Part shown: piece by piece, positions 33,413 through 43,663 of the stretch
Numbering within the stretch: position 1 is the stretch's first letter
How the letters are laid out: each line of letters begins with the position of its first letter
Source of the DNA: an uncultured Eubacteriales bacterium
GTDB lineage: Bacteria; Bacillota; Clostridia; Oscillospirales; CAG-272
Direction of reading: 5' to 3'
DNA: 64,000 nt
Assembly (NCBI GenBank): GCA_934525675.1
Contig: CAKSZH010000013.1
Location: forward strand, 4,294-68,293
The notes under the pieces: model-generated
What the model saw: the letters and a program-made list of their open reading frames with translations, nothing else
Database searches by the model: none
What the model was told of the DNA's origin: nothing
Position numbers and translations under genes: made by a program

Positions 33413-36400
33413 TCAGTTCGCGTAGTTTACGGTTGCTTCACTGCCTCTCAGCCAATCGCGGTCGAAGCCGGCAGGCACCTTGTCCTCGGCAAATGCAACG
33501 TTGATGGTCTGTGCGGACGTCCAGTTCTCAAAGAGGTAATATCCGGTCTTCGCGACGGAAGCAGGAAGCGTGATGGAGGTCAGAGACGTGCAGTTCTTGA
33601 ACACGCTGGCACCAAGGCTCTCAAGTCCGGCGGGCAGGGTCAGAGACTTCAGCGAAGTGCATCCGCTGAACGCCTCGGTACCGATGGAGGTTACTCCTGC
33701 GGGGATGGTCACATCCGTGAGTGCCGCACAGCCGTCAAACGTACCTTCACCGATTACAGTAACCCGATTGGGAAGCGTGATGGAGGTGAGCTGCGAGCAC
33801 AGTGCAAAGGCACCGAGATAATGCCATTCGCCGTAAGCGCCGAGGTTCTCGCACCATGTGTATTCACCGCTCTTCAGCTCAAGCGGCAGATCGCTGTCTG
33901 CGAAGGTAATCGTCTTAACGCCGGTGTTTGCGAACAGACCGCCGTTGATAACGGTCACATCCGCGGGAACCTCAAAGCTGTCGAACTTCACGCCTGCGGG
34001 GATGTAGAGAAGCGTCCAGCCGGTCTCGTTCTTCTCGTAGAGCACGCCGGAATCATCGGTGCGGTACTTCTCCACGCCGTCCGCAAAGCGGATGGAGGTC
34101 AGAGACGTACAGCCGGAGAACATACCAACGGAGAAGGAGGAGATACGCGAGGGAAGCTCGACGGAAACCAGGTTCTCAAGGTTCCGGAACGCGTTGGACG
34201 CGATGGAAAGTGCTTCGCCGGGAACCTCGTTTCCGTTTTCGTCGCGCTCAAAGGTGATGGTCCGGAGTCCCTTCGCGCTGGAGAGAGACGGCAGGCTGGT
34301 CATGCTTGCGGGGATGGTGAAGCTGGTCTTCTTCACAGGGAAGCAAACCATGCTCATACCGGAGGTGAACAGGACGCCGTCAACGGACACGTAAGACGCG
34401 TTGCCGGGAGCAACGTTGATCGCTTCCAGCTCGGAGCTTGCCGAGAAGGCACCCGACGCGCCCATGATGTTGGACAGGGTCGAAGGCAGGTTCACCACGC
34501 GGAGTGCGTAACATTTGGAGAATGCGCTCCGTCCGATCTTGACGGTTCCTTCCGGCAGGCTGACGTACTGCAGGTTGGCAGCCTCCTGGAACATGTAGTT
34601 GCCGATCGTAAGTCCGCCGGCGCGCTCACCCTCTTCAAAGGTTACGGTCTCGAGAGCAGAATCCGCAAAGGTATTATAGGTCAGCATCGGAGAAAGGTTG
34701 GTCACTTCCACGGGGATCTTGTACTCGGTCGCACCCATCGGGAAGACGAGCAGGTTCCAATCCATGTCGTAGACCGCGCCGAACTTCGCCTGATATGCGG
34801 TGTTGCCTGCTGCAACGGTGATGTACTTGAGGTTGGTCGCACTGAAGAGCACCTCGAAGAATTCCTCTTCGGTCATGCCGCTCGGCAGGGTCGCGGGAAT
34901 CTCGTACTCGGTGACGGAATCGCCGAAGTAGATGATCTTGGTCATTGCCGCGTCATAGAGCACGCCGCCGATTGCCTGGAATGCGGTGTTGCCCTCTTCC
35001 ACGGAAATGGAAGTGATGTTGTGATCCTTGAAGAAGTTCTCGGGCAGAGACACGACTTCCTTCGGGATGGTGTACTCGGTCTTGGTGACCGGGAAGAGCG
35101 CGATCTCCCAATTCACGGTGTAGATGACGCCGTCCTTTTCGGTGAAGGAGGTACTGCCCTCCTCCAGGAGGAACCGGTCAAGGTTGTCACAACCGCTGAA
35201 CGCTTCAGGAGAAACTGCCGTCAGCGTTGCGGGAATGGTGAAGCTCGTCAGGGATTCGCAGTTTGCGAACACGGTTGACTTCAGCTCCTTGACGCCCGCG
35301 CCGAGCCTGACGGAGGTGAGAAGCGAGCATCCGTCAAACGCACCGGTATCAATGAGCGTCACGGTCGTGGGGATGGTCACGCTGCGGAGGTTGGTGTGAT
35401 AGAACGCACGCACACCGATGGAAGTGACAGCGGACGGGAAGACGAATTCCTCAAGAGCGGTCTTGCCGAAGGCATAATCGCCGATCTTGGAGCACTTGCT
35501 TCCCTCTGCAAAGGTGACGCGCTTCAGCGACGTGCATCCGGAGAACAGACCGATATCCTTGTCCTCAGCAAAGAGCTCCGTGTTCTTGTCGGGGATCTCG
35601 GTGATGCTTGCGGGAAGCTCGATGCTCTCAAGTCCCGTGCAGCCGATGAAGGTACCGACCGGCAGGACCTTGATGACAGAATCCTTTGCAAAGTTGACAT
35701 TCTTCAGCGATTCGCAATCGCGGAATGCGAAGTTGCCGAGCGTCTCCAGCGTTGCGGGCAGGTAGACGGTTTCAAGCGAGGTGCAACCCTCAAAGAGAGA
35801 TTCACCTGCCGTGACAAGGCCCTCGGAAAGCGTTGCGACCACGAGAGATCCGCAGTTCTCGAATACGCTCTCGCCGATCTCACGCACGCTTGCGGGAAGC
35901 AGGATTGCTTCCAGCCCGGTGGAGGCGAATGCCCCGTCACCAATGGAGTTGAGCTTACTGCCGTCCGCGAAGCGGATCGTCTTCAGCGTCTTGACACCGG
36001 AGAACGCATAGCCGTTGATGGCAACGGCTCTTGCGGGGATGGTCACATCGGAAAGCGACGTGTAGGAGAAAGAGTTGTAACCGATGACAAGCGGCTCATT
36101 GCCCGCCTCAAAGGTAACGGAGGCAAGCGACTTACAGCTGGCAAACGAGCCCTCGCCGATCAGCTTCACGGAAGCGGGGATGGTCACATGAGCGAGATAT
36201 TCGTTTGCATTGAACGCGCCCTCGCCGATCGTTTCGGTGCCGGCGGGAATCGTGTAATCGGTATCGGTACGGGTACCCAGGTAGTAGACCAGCGTCTTGC
36301 CGTCCGCGGAGAACAGCACGCCGTCAATGGATTTGTAGTTGGTGTTTGCCGCGCTGACGTTGAGTTCTCTCAGGTTCTTGCATCCGGAAATGATGGAAGA

Positions 36401-39400
36401 ATCAAACTCGGTAAATGCCGCCGGCAGAGTCAGAGCAGTCAGCCCGGTGCAGTTGCCGAACGCATCCGCACCGATCTTCGCCACGCTGTCGGGAAGCGCC
36501 AGTTCCGTAAGCCCCGTGCACCAGTTGAATGCGAGGGAACCGATTTCGGTCAGGGCACTGCCGGCTTCAAAGGTGATCGCGGTCAGTCCGGAGCAATTTG
36601 CAAATGCATTTTCGCGGATCTTCCTGACGGATGCGGGAATCGTGACCGTGCCTTCCTTGCCCGCAGGGCAGAAGATCAGTTCGGTCATGTCGGCAGAGTA
36701 GATAACGCCGTCGCTCGTTGCGTATTCGCCGCCCTTGCCTTCGATCACAAAGTTCTTGACGTAGCTCGAGAAGACGCCTCTGCCGTTTGCAAGAGGAGCA
36801 ATCGTGTTGCCGTTTGCATCGGTAAAGGTTGCAAGGCGTGCGGGAAGCGTAATGGTCTCCAAGTCGATGCCGGAGAAGGCGCTCGCGCCGATGGTAAGAG
36901 GAGCGTCGCCGCCCATCTCAAAGGTCAGAGTACCGTTGATCGCGTAAGCGAATGCGCTCTCACCGATCGCGATCGAGGCATCGGTGTTACGGAGAGATGC
37001 GGGAAGGAACACATTCTCAAGAGAGCAGCTGTCAAACGCGCCCTGCCCGATGGTGGTCAGGCGGCTGTTCGACTTGCCGGTCACCTCGTCGATTTCGCCG
37101 AAGGTAACGGTCTTCAGACTGTACTTCAGCGAAAAGGCTTCTCTTCCGATCTCGGTCAGTCTTGCCGGGAGGTGGAGTTCCTTGATACCCGTGCCGTCGA
37201 TGACATTGCCGTATCTCATGCCGTATTCACCCTGATAAGGAACGCCGAAGATCAGGTCAGCGTCGCCTGCTTCAAAGTCCAGGCTTTCGAGATAGCTGCA
37301 GTCGGCAAACGCGAAGGAACCGATGGTTTCCACGCTGCCGGGAACCGTAAATTCGGTAATGCCGGTTTCAGCGAAGGCATACGCGCCGATCGTGCGGAGC
37401 GCAGAACCTTCCTCAAACGTGATGGATTCGACATTCTCGGCTTCGTTGAACGCGAAGTCGCCGATCTCGGTAACGGTTGCGGGGATAACGATGTTCAGTC
37501 CCCTCCAGTTACCGGTCTCTTCAAACGCGTGTGCACCGATGGACTCAATGCCGCCGAGCGTCAGAACACTCAGCTGACCCATATCCGCAAGTGCGTACTC
37601 GCCGAGCTTCTGTGCTCTTGCAGGAAGTTCAACAGAGGCAATCGACGTACCGCAGAATGCGTAATCGCCGATCGTAAGCTTCTTGTCGCCGTCCTCGAAA
37701 GTAACGGCTGTCAGGGAGGATTCCCGGAACGCTTCCTTACCGATAGAAGTAACAGAAGCAGGAATGGTAATCTCGGAAAGGTCGCTGTGATACTTGAACG
37801 CGCCGTCCGCAATCGCCGTGACGGTTCCGGGAATGGTGAAGGATTCGTCGCTCTTGCCGGAGGGGTAAACCAGGAGCACGCCCGGATTGCCGTCAGCGTT
37901 CTTGCTGTAAAGCACGCCTTCCACCGAGACGAACGCCTTGTTGCCTTCGCTGACGAGGATCTCCTCAACGGACAGACCGCCGAAGAAGTTGGGCAGTGCC
38001 GTCACGTTTGCGGGAAGAGTCAGGGACGAAATGTAGCAGTCATAGAAGACATCGTTGCCGAAGGAGAGGGGAGCAGTTCCTTCCTCAATGGTCACCACGA
38101 GCGAGCCGAAGCCGGCGAAGGCACGGTCGCCGACAGAGGTAAGGGTCGCGGGAAGGATCAGCTCCTTCTCATCATCCACCTTGTCATAAGTATCGTCCTT
38201 TGCAAAGGCATCTGCGCCGATTCCGGTAATGCGGCTGCCTTCATTGAACGTAATGGTGGAAATTCCGGTGTACGCGAACGCATAGTCACCGATCGTCACG
38301 TCGCTGAGGCCTTCCTCAAAGGTAACTGCGGTCAGTTTTGCACAATCGGCGAACGCCGCGGTACCGATCGAGGTCACACGTCCGGGCAGGATCAGTTCAC
38401 CGGTGAGGCCGGAAACAGACAGGAATGCGCCCTCTCCGATCCTGGTGATACCTGCGGGGATCTGATAGTTTTCTGCGCGCTTCGCTGCGGGGAAGTACAG
38501 AAGTGCGGTGCCGTTCTCTCCGATCAGCACGCCATCCTCGGATGTGAACTTTGCGTTCTGTCCCTTGGCGACAATGATCTCGGAAAGCGCCGTGCAGCCT
38601 TCAAAAGCGCTCGGGGTATCGGTGAAGGAGATTCCCAGTTCGGTCATACGGAAGCCGGCAAGGGAGATGTTCTCCAGTCTTGCGGGGAGCGTGAGAACCG
38701 CGAGCTTTTCGCAACCGAGGAACGCGCGGTCTCCGATCGTAAGTCCGGCAACACCGTTGGTAGCGCCTGCTTCCTCAAAAGCAACAGAAGTCAGCTCGGT
38801 GCAGTTTGCAAACGCTTCCACGCCGATCTCCTTGACACTGACGGGAAGGATGATCTTGGAGAGCTTGCTGCCTGCAAATGCACTGCGCGGGATCATGTCA
38901 ACGCCGCCGGGAACCGTGTAGGTACCGGTCTTTGCTACGGGCATGAACACGGGACGGGGCGCATGCGGGGTCACAGAATCGCCGCTGTCGAACAGGACGC
39001 CGTCTGCGGAGGAGTAGCGGGCGCCGCTCGCGCCGGAGGCATAAACCTCGACGGACTTCAGATTGGTACATCCCGCAAATGCGGTGTCAGCCGCGATGCG
39101 GAGCAGGCTGTCGGGGAGGCGGAGTTCGGTGAGCGTCGTGCAGTTTTCAAACGCGCCCATCAGGATCTCGGTCACAGGCAGTCCGTTGTATTCCGCGGGA
39201 ATAGTCACAGAGGAGACGAGGTTGATGCGGGGTCCCTTGGAAACCGCGTAACCGCCGCCGATCTGCGTATAGTTGAGCACACCGTCCACCCAGAAGGCAT
39301 AAACGGTCACTTCGTCATCGGTAAAGTTCCAGGGGGCGAGCGAATTGCCCTCGGCATCGGTGAATGCGATACCCGCGCCATAAGGAGCGCTGTACCAGCC

Positions 39401-41773
39401 GCCGAACACCTTGGTGCCGTCCGCAGAGGCGGGAGCCTTGAAGGTGAAGTTCTTGCCGTAGTAAACGGTCGTCCACTCGTCGGAGTCGTCGCCGGTCTCA
39501 TAGCGCACGCGGTACGCCTTGGACGTGTAGAATGCGTAGAGCACCTGCTCGCCGGACTCAACGAAATAGCGGTCGGTGTATTCTCTGCCGTTTGCCTCGG
39601 CCCCGCCGGGGAGATTGTACCAGCCGGCGAAGTCGTAGCCCTTCTTGGAGAGGGCGGGCAGTTCGATCACGTCGCCGACTGCCTTGAAGAGGGATTCCAC
39701 TTCACTGCCGCCGCGGCTGTCCAGCGTCACTGCGTGAGCGGTGACCTTGATCTCCATCCATTCGGACACATAGCTGCCGTTGTTGCATCTGACGCGGAGG
39801 GTGTTTTCGCCCGCGCGGTCAAAGCTGTTGATGTAAAGGAAGTTCTCGCCGTTCTCCACGGTGATGATCGCGCCGTCGTTCATCTGCACTTCATAGGAAA
39901 GTGCGCCGAGCACGGGCGTCCAGCGGAGCACGCTTGCGCCGTAGGTCAGCTTATCGCCCATCTGGTTGTAACGGACGGTGATCTCTTCGGTCTCGGCAGA
40001 AGCGTTCGCGCCGGTCACCTTGACGGAAAGCGTGTAGTCCGCGCCCTCGGTAAAGGAAGCAGCATCTGCAAGGTCAAGAGAAGTCTCGCCTGCGGGAACA
40101 TCCAGCGTCTTACCGTTGAACTTCACCTGATAGGAGGTTGCGCCGTCCACTGCGTCCCAGGAAAGGACCGTGCCGATGAGGCGGATATTTGCGGGAACCG
40201 CGGGCGTTTCCTTCTTATATGTAATGCTCGTTGCCGCAGGGGAGTTTGCACCGTGCGTTACGGGAGTGACGGAGATGGTGTAGGAACCGTCCGCGAGGGT
40301 GCCGAGCCCAAAGGAAGTGCCGAGCACGGTGTAGGTCTTGTCACCGATCGTAACAAGATACATGGAAGCGCCCTTGACTGCGTTCCATGTGAGAACGTCG
40401 TCCGTGACGGTCACACCGTCGACCGCATCAAGGTTCTTTTCGTAAACAAAGGTTGCCGCAGAGGATGCCTTGCCGTCCGCGACTGCGGTCACGGTAAAGA
40501 CAATCCCGCCCTGCTTCATCTCGCAGTTTGCGAAGCTGAAATAGACGGCAGTACCGTTGTCATACGCGGTATGCTGATGCTTTTCGTTGCCGCAGGACAC
40601 CGTGATGAGGTACTTTTCAGCGCCGGCAACGCCGCGGAACACGAGCACGGAAGGATCCATGACCGTAAATCCGGACACGCGCGGAAGCGCGAGGTTTCTG
40701 TAATATCTGACCGTCGTTGCGGAAACGGCGGTACCGCCTGCGTTGATGGCGGTCACTTCAATGCGGTAGTCGCCTGCCGCGGAGAAGTCGACCGTAAAGG
40801 TCGTGCTCGTGGTACGCTGATCATTCACCACGACGGAGCCGTCGGGAGCGGTGACCCTGACCAGGTAAGCCGCACTTCCGACCGATTCCCAGGTAATCGC
40901 GGAAGACGTGACGCTGACTGCGGGTGCGGCAGTTCCGTCACTGTTCGGCTGCCAGACGGCAAACAGCGTGGTGTCGGAATCGAACACGGTACCGGCGCTC
41001 TCGCTTCCCTCTTCAAACCGATAGGAAAGCTGATCGCCGAGGTTGGCAGTGCTCACCCACCAGCCGACAAAGGTGAAGCCTTCCCTTGCGGCGGGAACAG
41101 CGGGTGCGTAAAGCTTACCGCCGATGGTGGTTGCGTCGGCGATGGCCTCGCCGTCATAGCCGAGGTCATAGGAAATGTTGTATTCGGGCTTGCCGGCTTC
41201 CGCCTTTGCAAACCGCGCATACAGGGTGATGTCGGCGGTCACGGGGGTTCCGTCGAACGTGAAGGCTTCGGAGTATTCCGCGTCAATATACCAGCCGAGG
41301 AACACATAGCCGTCGCGCGTCGGAGCCGCGGGAGCCGGGATCGTCTTGCCGTTGAGCACAGTCAGCGCGGAAACAGCGCTTCCGCCTGCCGTGTCAAACT
41401 TTACATTGTAATATATTTTTTTGAGAAAGCGCATCTGCGCGCCGTCGCGGGTAAGGGTAATTGCCCCGTTTGCCGCGGTTGCGGTCGTGCTTGCGCCGTT
41501 CGCGGTCAGGGTAAGCGTTTCGCCTTCGAGCTTGTAGGAACCGCTCTCCGACGTGCTTCCGATCGCGAGTGTATACTGACACTCACCGCCGAGCGTCAGA
41601 AGATACTCTTCGTTGTTTCCGGCGTCGAAATAATAAACGCCGGCTTCCTCGCCCGATTTCGGTACTTCCGGGGTCGGGTCTTTCTTCCCGCATCCGGCAA
41701 GCACCAGGGCGCAAGCACAAAGAAGCGCAAGCACTGTGAGAAAAATGCCGAGTCCTGCTCTTTTTCTACTCAT
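33413..41773 (-). CDS. Giant BspA-type LRR surface lipoprotein
   Basis: A 2786-residue lipoprotein. The signal peptide ends in VLAGC (Cys28). There are two InlB-B-like repeats near residues 115-275 (VKFDTAGGSAVSALTVLNGK and GFTFVGWWVSTANLGDQLSY), fibronectin-III-like modules from about 280 to 720, and another InlB-like block to about 870. From there to the end run several dozen BspA/LRR_5 repeats (IGEGAFLSVSGLTGELILPG). Insert segments of the type SVDGVLFTSGMSMVCFPV punctuate the LRR array. Such proteins are exposed adhesins or binding proteins. AGGAGG precedes the ATG, and a perfect consensus promoter lies about 200 bp upstream. It is transcribed alone, ending near 33.2 kb. It is much longer than the 945-residue paralog at 21830-24667. 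Confidence 0.93.
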   Translation of the reverse strand: MSRKRAGLGIFLTVLALLCACALVLAGCGKKDPTPEVPKSGEEAGVYYFDAGNNEEYLLTLGGECQYTLAIGSTSESGSYKLEGETLTLTANGASTTATAANGAITLTRDGAQMRFLKKIYYNVKFDTAGGSAVSALTVLNGKTIPAPAAPTRDGYVFLGWYIDAEYSEAFTFDGTPVTADITLYARFAKAEAGKPEYNISYDLGYDGEAIADATTIGGKLYAPAVPAAREGFTFVGWWVSTANLGDQLSYRFEEGSESAGTVFDSDTTLFAVWQPNSDGTAAPAVSVTSSAITWESVGSAAYLVRVTAPDGSVVVNDQRTTSTTFTVDFSAAGDYRIEVTAINAGGTAVSATTVRYYRNLALPRVSGFTVMDPSVLVFRGVAGAEKYLITVSCGNEKHQHTAYDNGTAVYFSFANCEMKQGGIVFTVTAVADGKASSAATFVYEKNLDAVDGVTVTDDVLTWNAVKGASMYLVTIGDKTYTVLGTSFGLGTLADGSYTISVTPVTHGANSPAATSITYKKETPAVPANIRLIGTVLSWDAVDGATSYQVKFNGKTLDVPAGETSLDLADAASFTEGADYTLSVKVTGANASAETEEITVRYNQMGDKLTYGASVLRWTPVLGALSYEVQMNDGAIITVENGENFLYINSFDRAGENTLRVRCNNGSYVSEWMEIKVTAHAVTLDSRGGSEVESLFKAVGDVIELPALSKKGYDFAGWYNLPGGAEANGREYTDRYFVESGEQVLYAFYTSKAYRVRYETGDDSDEWTTVYYGKNFTFKAPASADGTKVFGGWYSAPYGAGIAFTDAEGNSLAPWNFTDDEVTVYAFWVDGVLNYTQIGGGYAVSKGPRINLVSSVTIPAEYNGLPVTEILMGAFENCTTLTELRLPDSLLRIAADTAFAGCTNLKSVEVYASGASGARYSSADGVLFDSGDSVTPHAPRPVFMPVAKTGTYTVPGGVDMIPRSAFAGSKLSKIILPVSVKEIGVEAFANCTELTSVAFEEAGATNGVAGLTIGDRAFLGCEKLAVLTLPARLENISLAGFRMTELGISFTDTPSAFEGCTALSEIIVAKGQNAKFTSEDGVLIGENGTALLYFPAAKRAENYQIPAGITRIGEGAFLSVSGLTGELILPGRVTSIGTAAFADCAKLTAVTFEEGLSDVTIGDYAFAYTGISTITFNEGSRITGIGADAFAKDDTYDKVDDEKELILPATLTSVGDRAFAGFGSLVVTIEEGTAPLSFGNDVFYDCYISSLTLPANVTALPNFFGGLSVEEILVSEGNKAFVSVEGVLYSKNADGNPGVLLVYPSGKSDESFTIPGTVTAIADGAFKYHSDLSEITIPASVTSIGKEAFRESSLTAVTFEDGDKKLTIGDYAFCGTSIASVELPARAQKLGEYALADMGQLSVLTLGGIESIGAHAFEETGNWRGLNIVIPATVTEIGDFAFNEAENVESITFEEGSALRTIGAYAFAETGITEFTVPGSVETIGSFAFADCSYLESLDFEAGDADLIFGVPYQGEYGMRYGNVIDGTGIKELHLPARLTEIGREAFSLKYSLKTVTFGEIDEVTGKSNSRLTTIGQGAFDSCSLENVFLPASLRNTDASIAIGESAFAYAINGTLTFEMGGDAPLTIGASAFSGIDLETITLPARLATFTDANGNTIAPLANGRGVFSSYVKNFVIEGKGGEYATSDGVIYSADMTELIFCPAGKEGTVTIPASVRKIRENAFANCSGLTAITFEAGSALTEIGSLAFNWCTGLTELALPDSVAKIGADAFGNCTGLTALTLPAAFTEFDSSIISGCKNLRELNVSAANTNYKSIDGVLFSADGKTLVYYLGTRTDTDYTIPAGTETIGEGAFNANEYLAHVTIPASVKLIGEGSFASCKSLASVTFEAGNEPLVIGYNSFSYTSLSDVTIPARAVAINGYAFSGVKTLKTIRFADGSKLNSIGDGAFASTGLEAILLPASVREIGESVFENCGSLVVATLSEGLVTAGESLFEGCTSLETVYLPATLETLGNFAFRDCESLKNVNFAKDSVIKVLPVGTFIGCTGLESIELPASITEIPDKNTELFAEDKDIGLFSGCTSLKRVTFAEGSKCSKIGDYAFGKTALEEFVFPSAVTSIGVRAFYHTNLRSVTIPTTVTLIDTGAFDGCSLLTSVRLGAGVKELKSTVFANCESLTSFTIPATLTAVSPEAFSGCDNLDRFLLEEGSTSFTEKDGVIYTVNWEIALFPVTKTEYTIPKEVVSLPENFFKDHNITSISVEEGNTAFQAIGGVLYDAAMTKIIYFGDSVTEYEIPATLPSGMTEEEFFEVLFSATNLKYITVAAGNTAYQAKFGAVYDMDWNLLVFPMGATEYKIPVEVTNLSPMLTYNTFADSALETVTFEEGERAGGLTIGNYMFQEAANLQYVSLPEGTVKIGRSAFSKCYALRVVNLPSTLSNIMGASGAFSASSELEAINVAPGNASYVSVDGVLFTSGMSMVCFPVKKTSFTIPASMTSLPSLSSAKGLRTITFERDENGNEVPGEALSIASNAFRNLENLVSVELPSRISSFSVGMFSGCTSLTSIRFADGVEKYRTDDSGVLYEKNETGWTLLYIPAGVKFDSFEVPADVTVINGGLFANTGVKTITFADSDLPLELKSGEYTWCENLGAYGEWHYLGAFALCSQLTSITLPNRVTVIGEGTFDGCAALTDVTIPAGVTSIGTEAFSGCTSLKSLTLPAGLESLGASVFKNCTSLTSITLPASVAKTGYYLFENWTSAQTINVAFAEDKVPAGFDRDWLRGSEATVNYAN

Positions 41774-41972
41774 ACAGAGCCTCCTGTCTTTCCGTGCCGG
41801 ACGTGTCCGCCACGGTAAAAAGTCGAATGAAAACGGGGCTTGTACGAAGAAGTCCGGTTTTTGTGTGACAGATTTGTGAAATATGCAGCTTCACAATGCA
41901 AAAATTGCAAATCAGAATCAAAAAGCCATATTGAACAGGTAGAAAATCTGTCCCATTTTCATCTTTTGTTGT

Positions 41973-42001
41973 ATTATATCACCGGCATATCCTCTTGTCA
42001 A
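41973..42001 (-). promoter_or_regulatory. Perfect consensus promoter of giant LRR gene
   Basis: Minus strand: TTGACA (42001-41996), 17-bp spacer, TATAAT (41978-41973). It leaves a leader of about 190 nt before the start codon at 41773. Confidence 0.93.
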
Positions 42002-42147
42002 TTGTCGATTACGACAGAATTACAAACATTTGAACATGTTTTTTGCATTTATCTGTCCAAATTGACGGTTTTCTGACGAAGAATCCCCCCAAAAAGCCGC
42101 AACTTTTTCGTTTTTTTGCAACATCCGGTCGGTAAAATATGCAAAAA

Positions 42148-42175
42148 TTGCCGCCGCACACTCGTGCGGCGGCAA
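42148..42175 (-). terminator. Terminator after transporter gene
   Basis: 12-bp arms TTGCCGCCGCAC (42148-42159) and 42164-42175 with loop ACTC. On the minus strand AATTTTTGC follows. It ends the lysR-prpD-transporter transcript. Confidence 0.85.
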
Positions 42176-42220
42176 ATAATCATGCAAAACCTGCAAAAAA
42201 CTTCACAGAACGGACAGAAA

Positions 42221-43561
42221 TCAAAGGGTCAGACCCATGAGGAGCGGTACCATGACGAGGATGACGAGATAGGACAGCACATCGATCCCCACGCCGTACT
42301 TGAAGTAGTCGCGGAACTTGTACCCCGCCGCCATGGAGATGCCCCACGTGGAACCGGACAGGGGGCAGGAAGCGCCCATGGAAGAGCCGAGCACGATGCC
42401 CATCGCGTAAGCGGTGACGTTGAGCCCCGCAAGGCTTCCCGTCGCGCCGGAATTCGCAATGGCGATGACGATCATGAGCGTGACCGTGATCGCGGTCGAG
42501 TTGGAGATGAACAGGCTCGTGAGCTGTGCGATGAGCACAAGGATCGCAAAGAGGACGAACGGCGTGCAGCCGATGTTTTCGAGCTTCATGAAGAGGTCGC
42601 CGACCAGCGCGATTCCGCCGCCCTTCTGGAGCGCCGCCGCAATGCCGAGGCAGCCGGCAAGTCTGCCGACGATGTTCCAGTTGACCGACGCGATCGCCTT
42701 TTTCTGGCTGATACAACCGGTGATAATGCAGGCAAGCGCCGCCGCGGTGGAGGTCCACTGAATCGGAACCTTGATGTCCGTGAACGGGATCTTCTGATAA
42801 ATATAGAAGAATACCATGAGGACAAAGATCACGGAGACGGAGATGACCTTGCGCTTCTCCAGCTTAATCTCACGGATCTCCGTGTTCGCGTACTCCGAAT
42901 CCAGTTCGGTGCGCGCTCCCCAGATGCGTTTGCCCAAGGGGTAACCGACAAAGAGGCAATACAGAAGCGCGACCGCGCCGAGCACCAGCCCGAACGGGAG
43001 AAAATCAAACATTTTGAAAGGGGTGAAGCCGTAATCCTCCAGGAGTCCCTGCGCGGTCATCTGCTGGGAAGAGCCGGCAAGCGTCGCCACGCCGCCCATG
43101 TTGACGGCAAGCGTCAGCGGGATGACAAGGTTTAACGGGTTGATGTTCTTGTTGTCCTTTGCCAGAGCAAAGAAAATCGGAATGAAGATGGCAAGCACCG
43201 TAACGTTGGTCATGAAGGTGGAAAGCGCCATGGCCACGAGGAAGGACACGGCAAGCAGTACGCGCTCGTTGCCGCGCGAAACTCTGGTAATGGCTCGCCC
43301 GATGACGGCAGCGACGCCGGTCTCCGCGACTGCCGCGCCGACAATGAGCACGCCGATAAGCATGAGCACCGTGTTGGACGCGAACTGCCCGAAGGCAGTC
43401 TTGAAGTCGCAGACCCCGAAGATGACCATCAGCGCACAGCCGAGGATCGCGGAGGTTGCCATGGGGAGCTTATCCCAGATGAAAAGCGCGACCGAAAATG
43501 CAAAGATGATTAGACTGATCACCGCGGAATTCGCGGCAAGAAAGGCGGATACGGATTCCAT
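42221..43561 (-). CDS. DASS/SLC13-type carboxylate transporter
   Basis: A 446-residue membrane protein with about 11 hydrophobic helices in two similar halves. The start MESVSAFLAANSAVISL follows AAAGGAGAG. A longer frame to 43624 lacks such a site. Conserved-looking elements are FMTNVTVLAIFIPI in the first half and ISNSTAITVTLMI with SSMGASCPLSGSTWGISMA in the second. Both contain the SN/TN-type loops that bind sodium and carboxylate in DASS permeases. It most likely imports a di- or tricarboxylate. It follows the MmgE/PrpD gene by 102 bp, suggesting that the transported acid is the substrate of that enzyme. Confidence 0.85.
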   Translation of the reverse strand: MESVSAFLAANSAVISLIIFAFSVALFIWDKLPMATSAILGCALMVIFGVCDFKTAFGQFASNTVLMLIGVLIVGAAVAETGVAAVIGRAITRVSRGNERVLLAVSFLVAMALSTFMTNVTVLAIFIPIFFALAKDNKNINPLNLVIPLTLAVNMGGVATLAGSSQQMTAQGLLEDYGFTPFKMFDFLPFGLVLGAVALLYCLFVGYPLGKRIWGARTELDSEYANTEIREIKLEKRKVISVSVIFVLMVFFYIYQKIPFTDIKVPIQWTSTAAALACIITGCISQKKAIASVNWNIVGRLAGCLGIAAALQKGGGIALVGDLFMKLENIGCTPFVLFAILVLIAQLTSLFISNSTAITVTLMIVIAIANSGATGSLAGLNVTAYAMGIVLGSSMGASCPLSGSTWGISMAAGYKFRDYFKYGVGIDVLSYLVILVMVPLLMGLTL

Positions 43562-43663
43562 GAATACTCTCCTTTGAATGAATTTGAGACAATAGGGGAT
43601 ACCGGCATCTCCGGCAAACGCCATGCGGGCGGGAATGAATACAGCGGGTGTACCCGCACCGGA

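Noticed and set aside
35396..41818. A 2140-codon open frame on the plus strand opposite the giant LRR gene
   Set aside because: It is a codon-bias shadow. The minus-strand frame has a lipobox, LRR repeats, ribosome binding site and promoter, and the plus frame has none.
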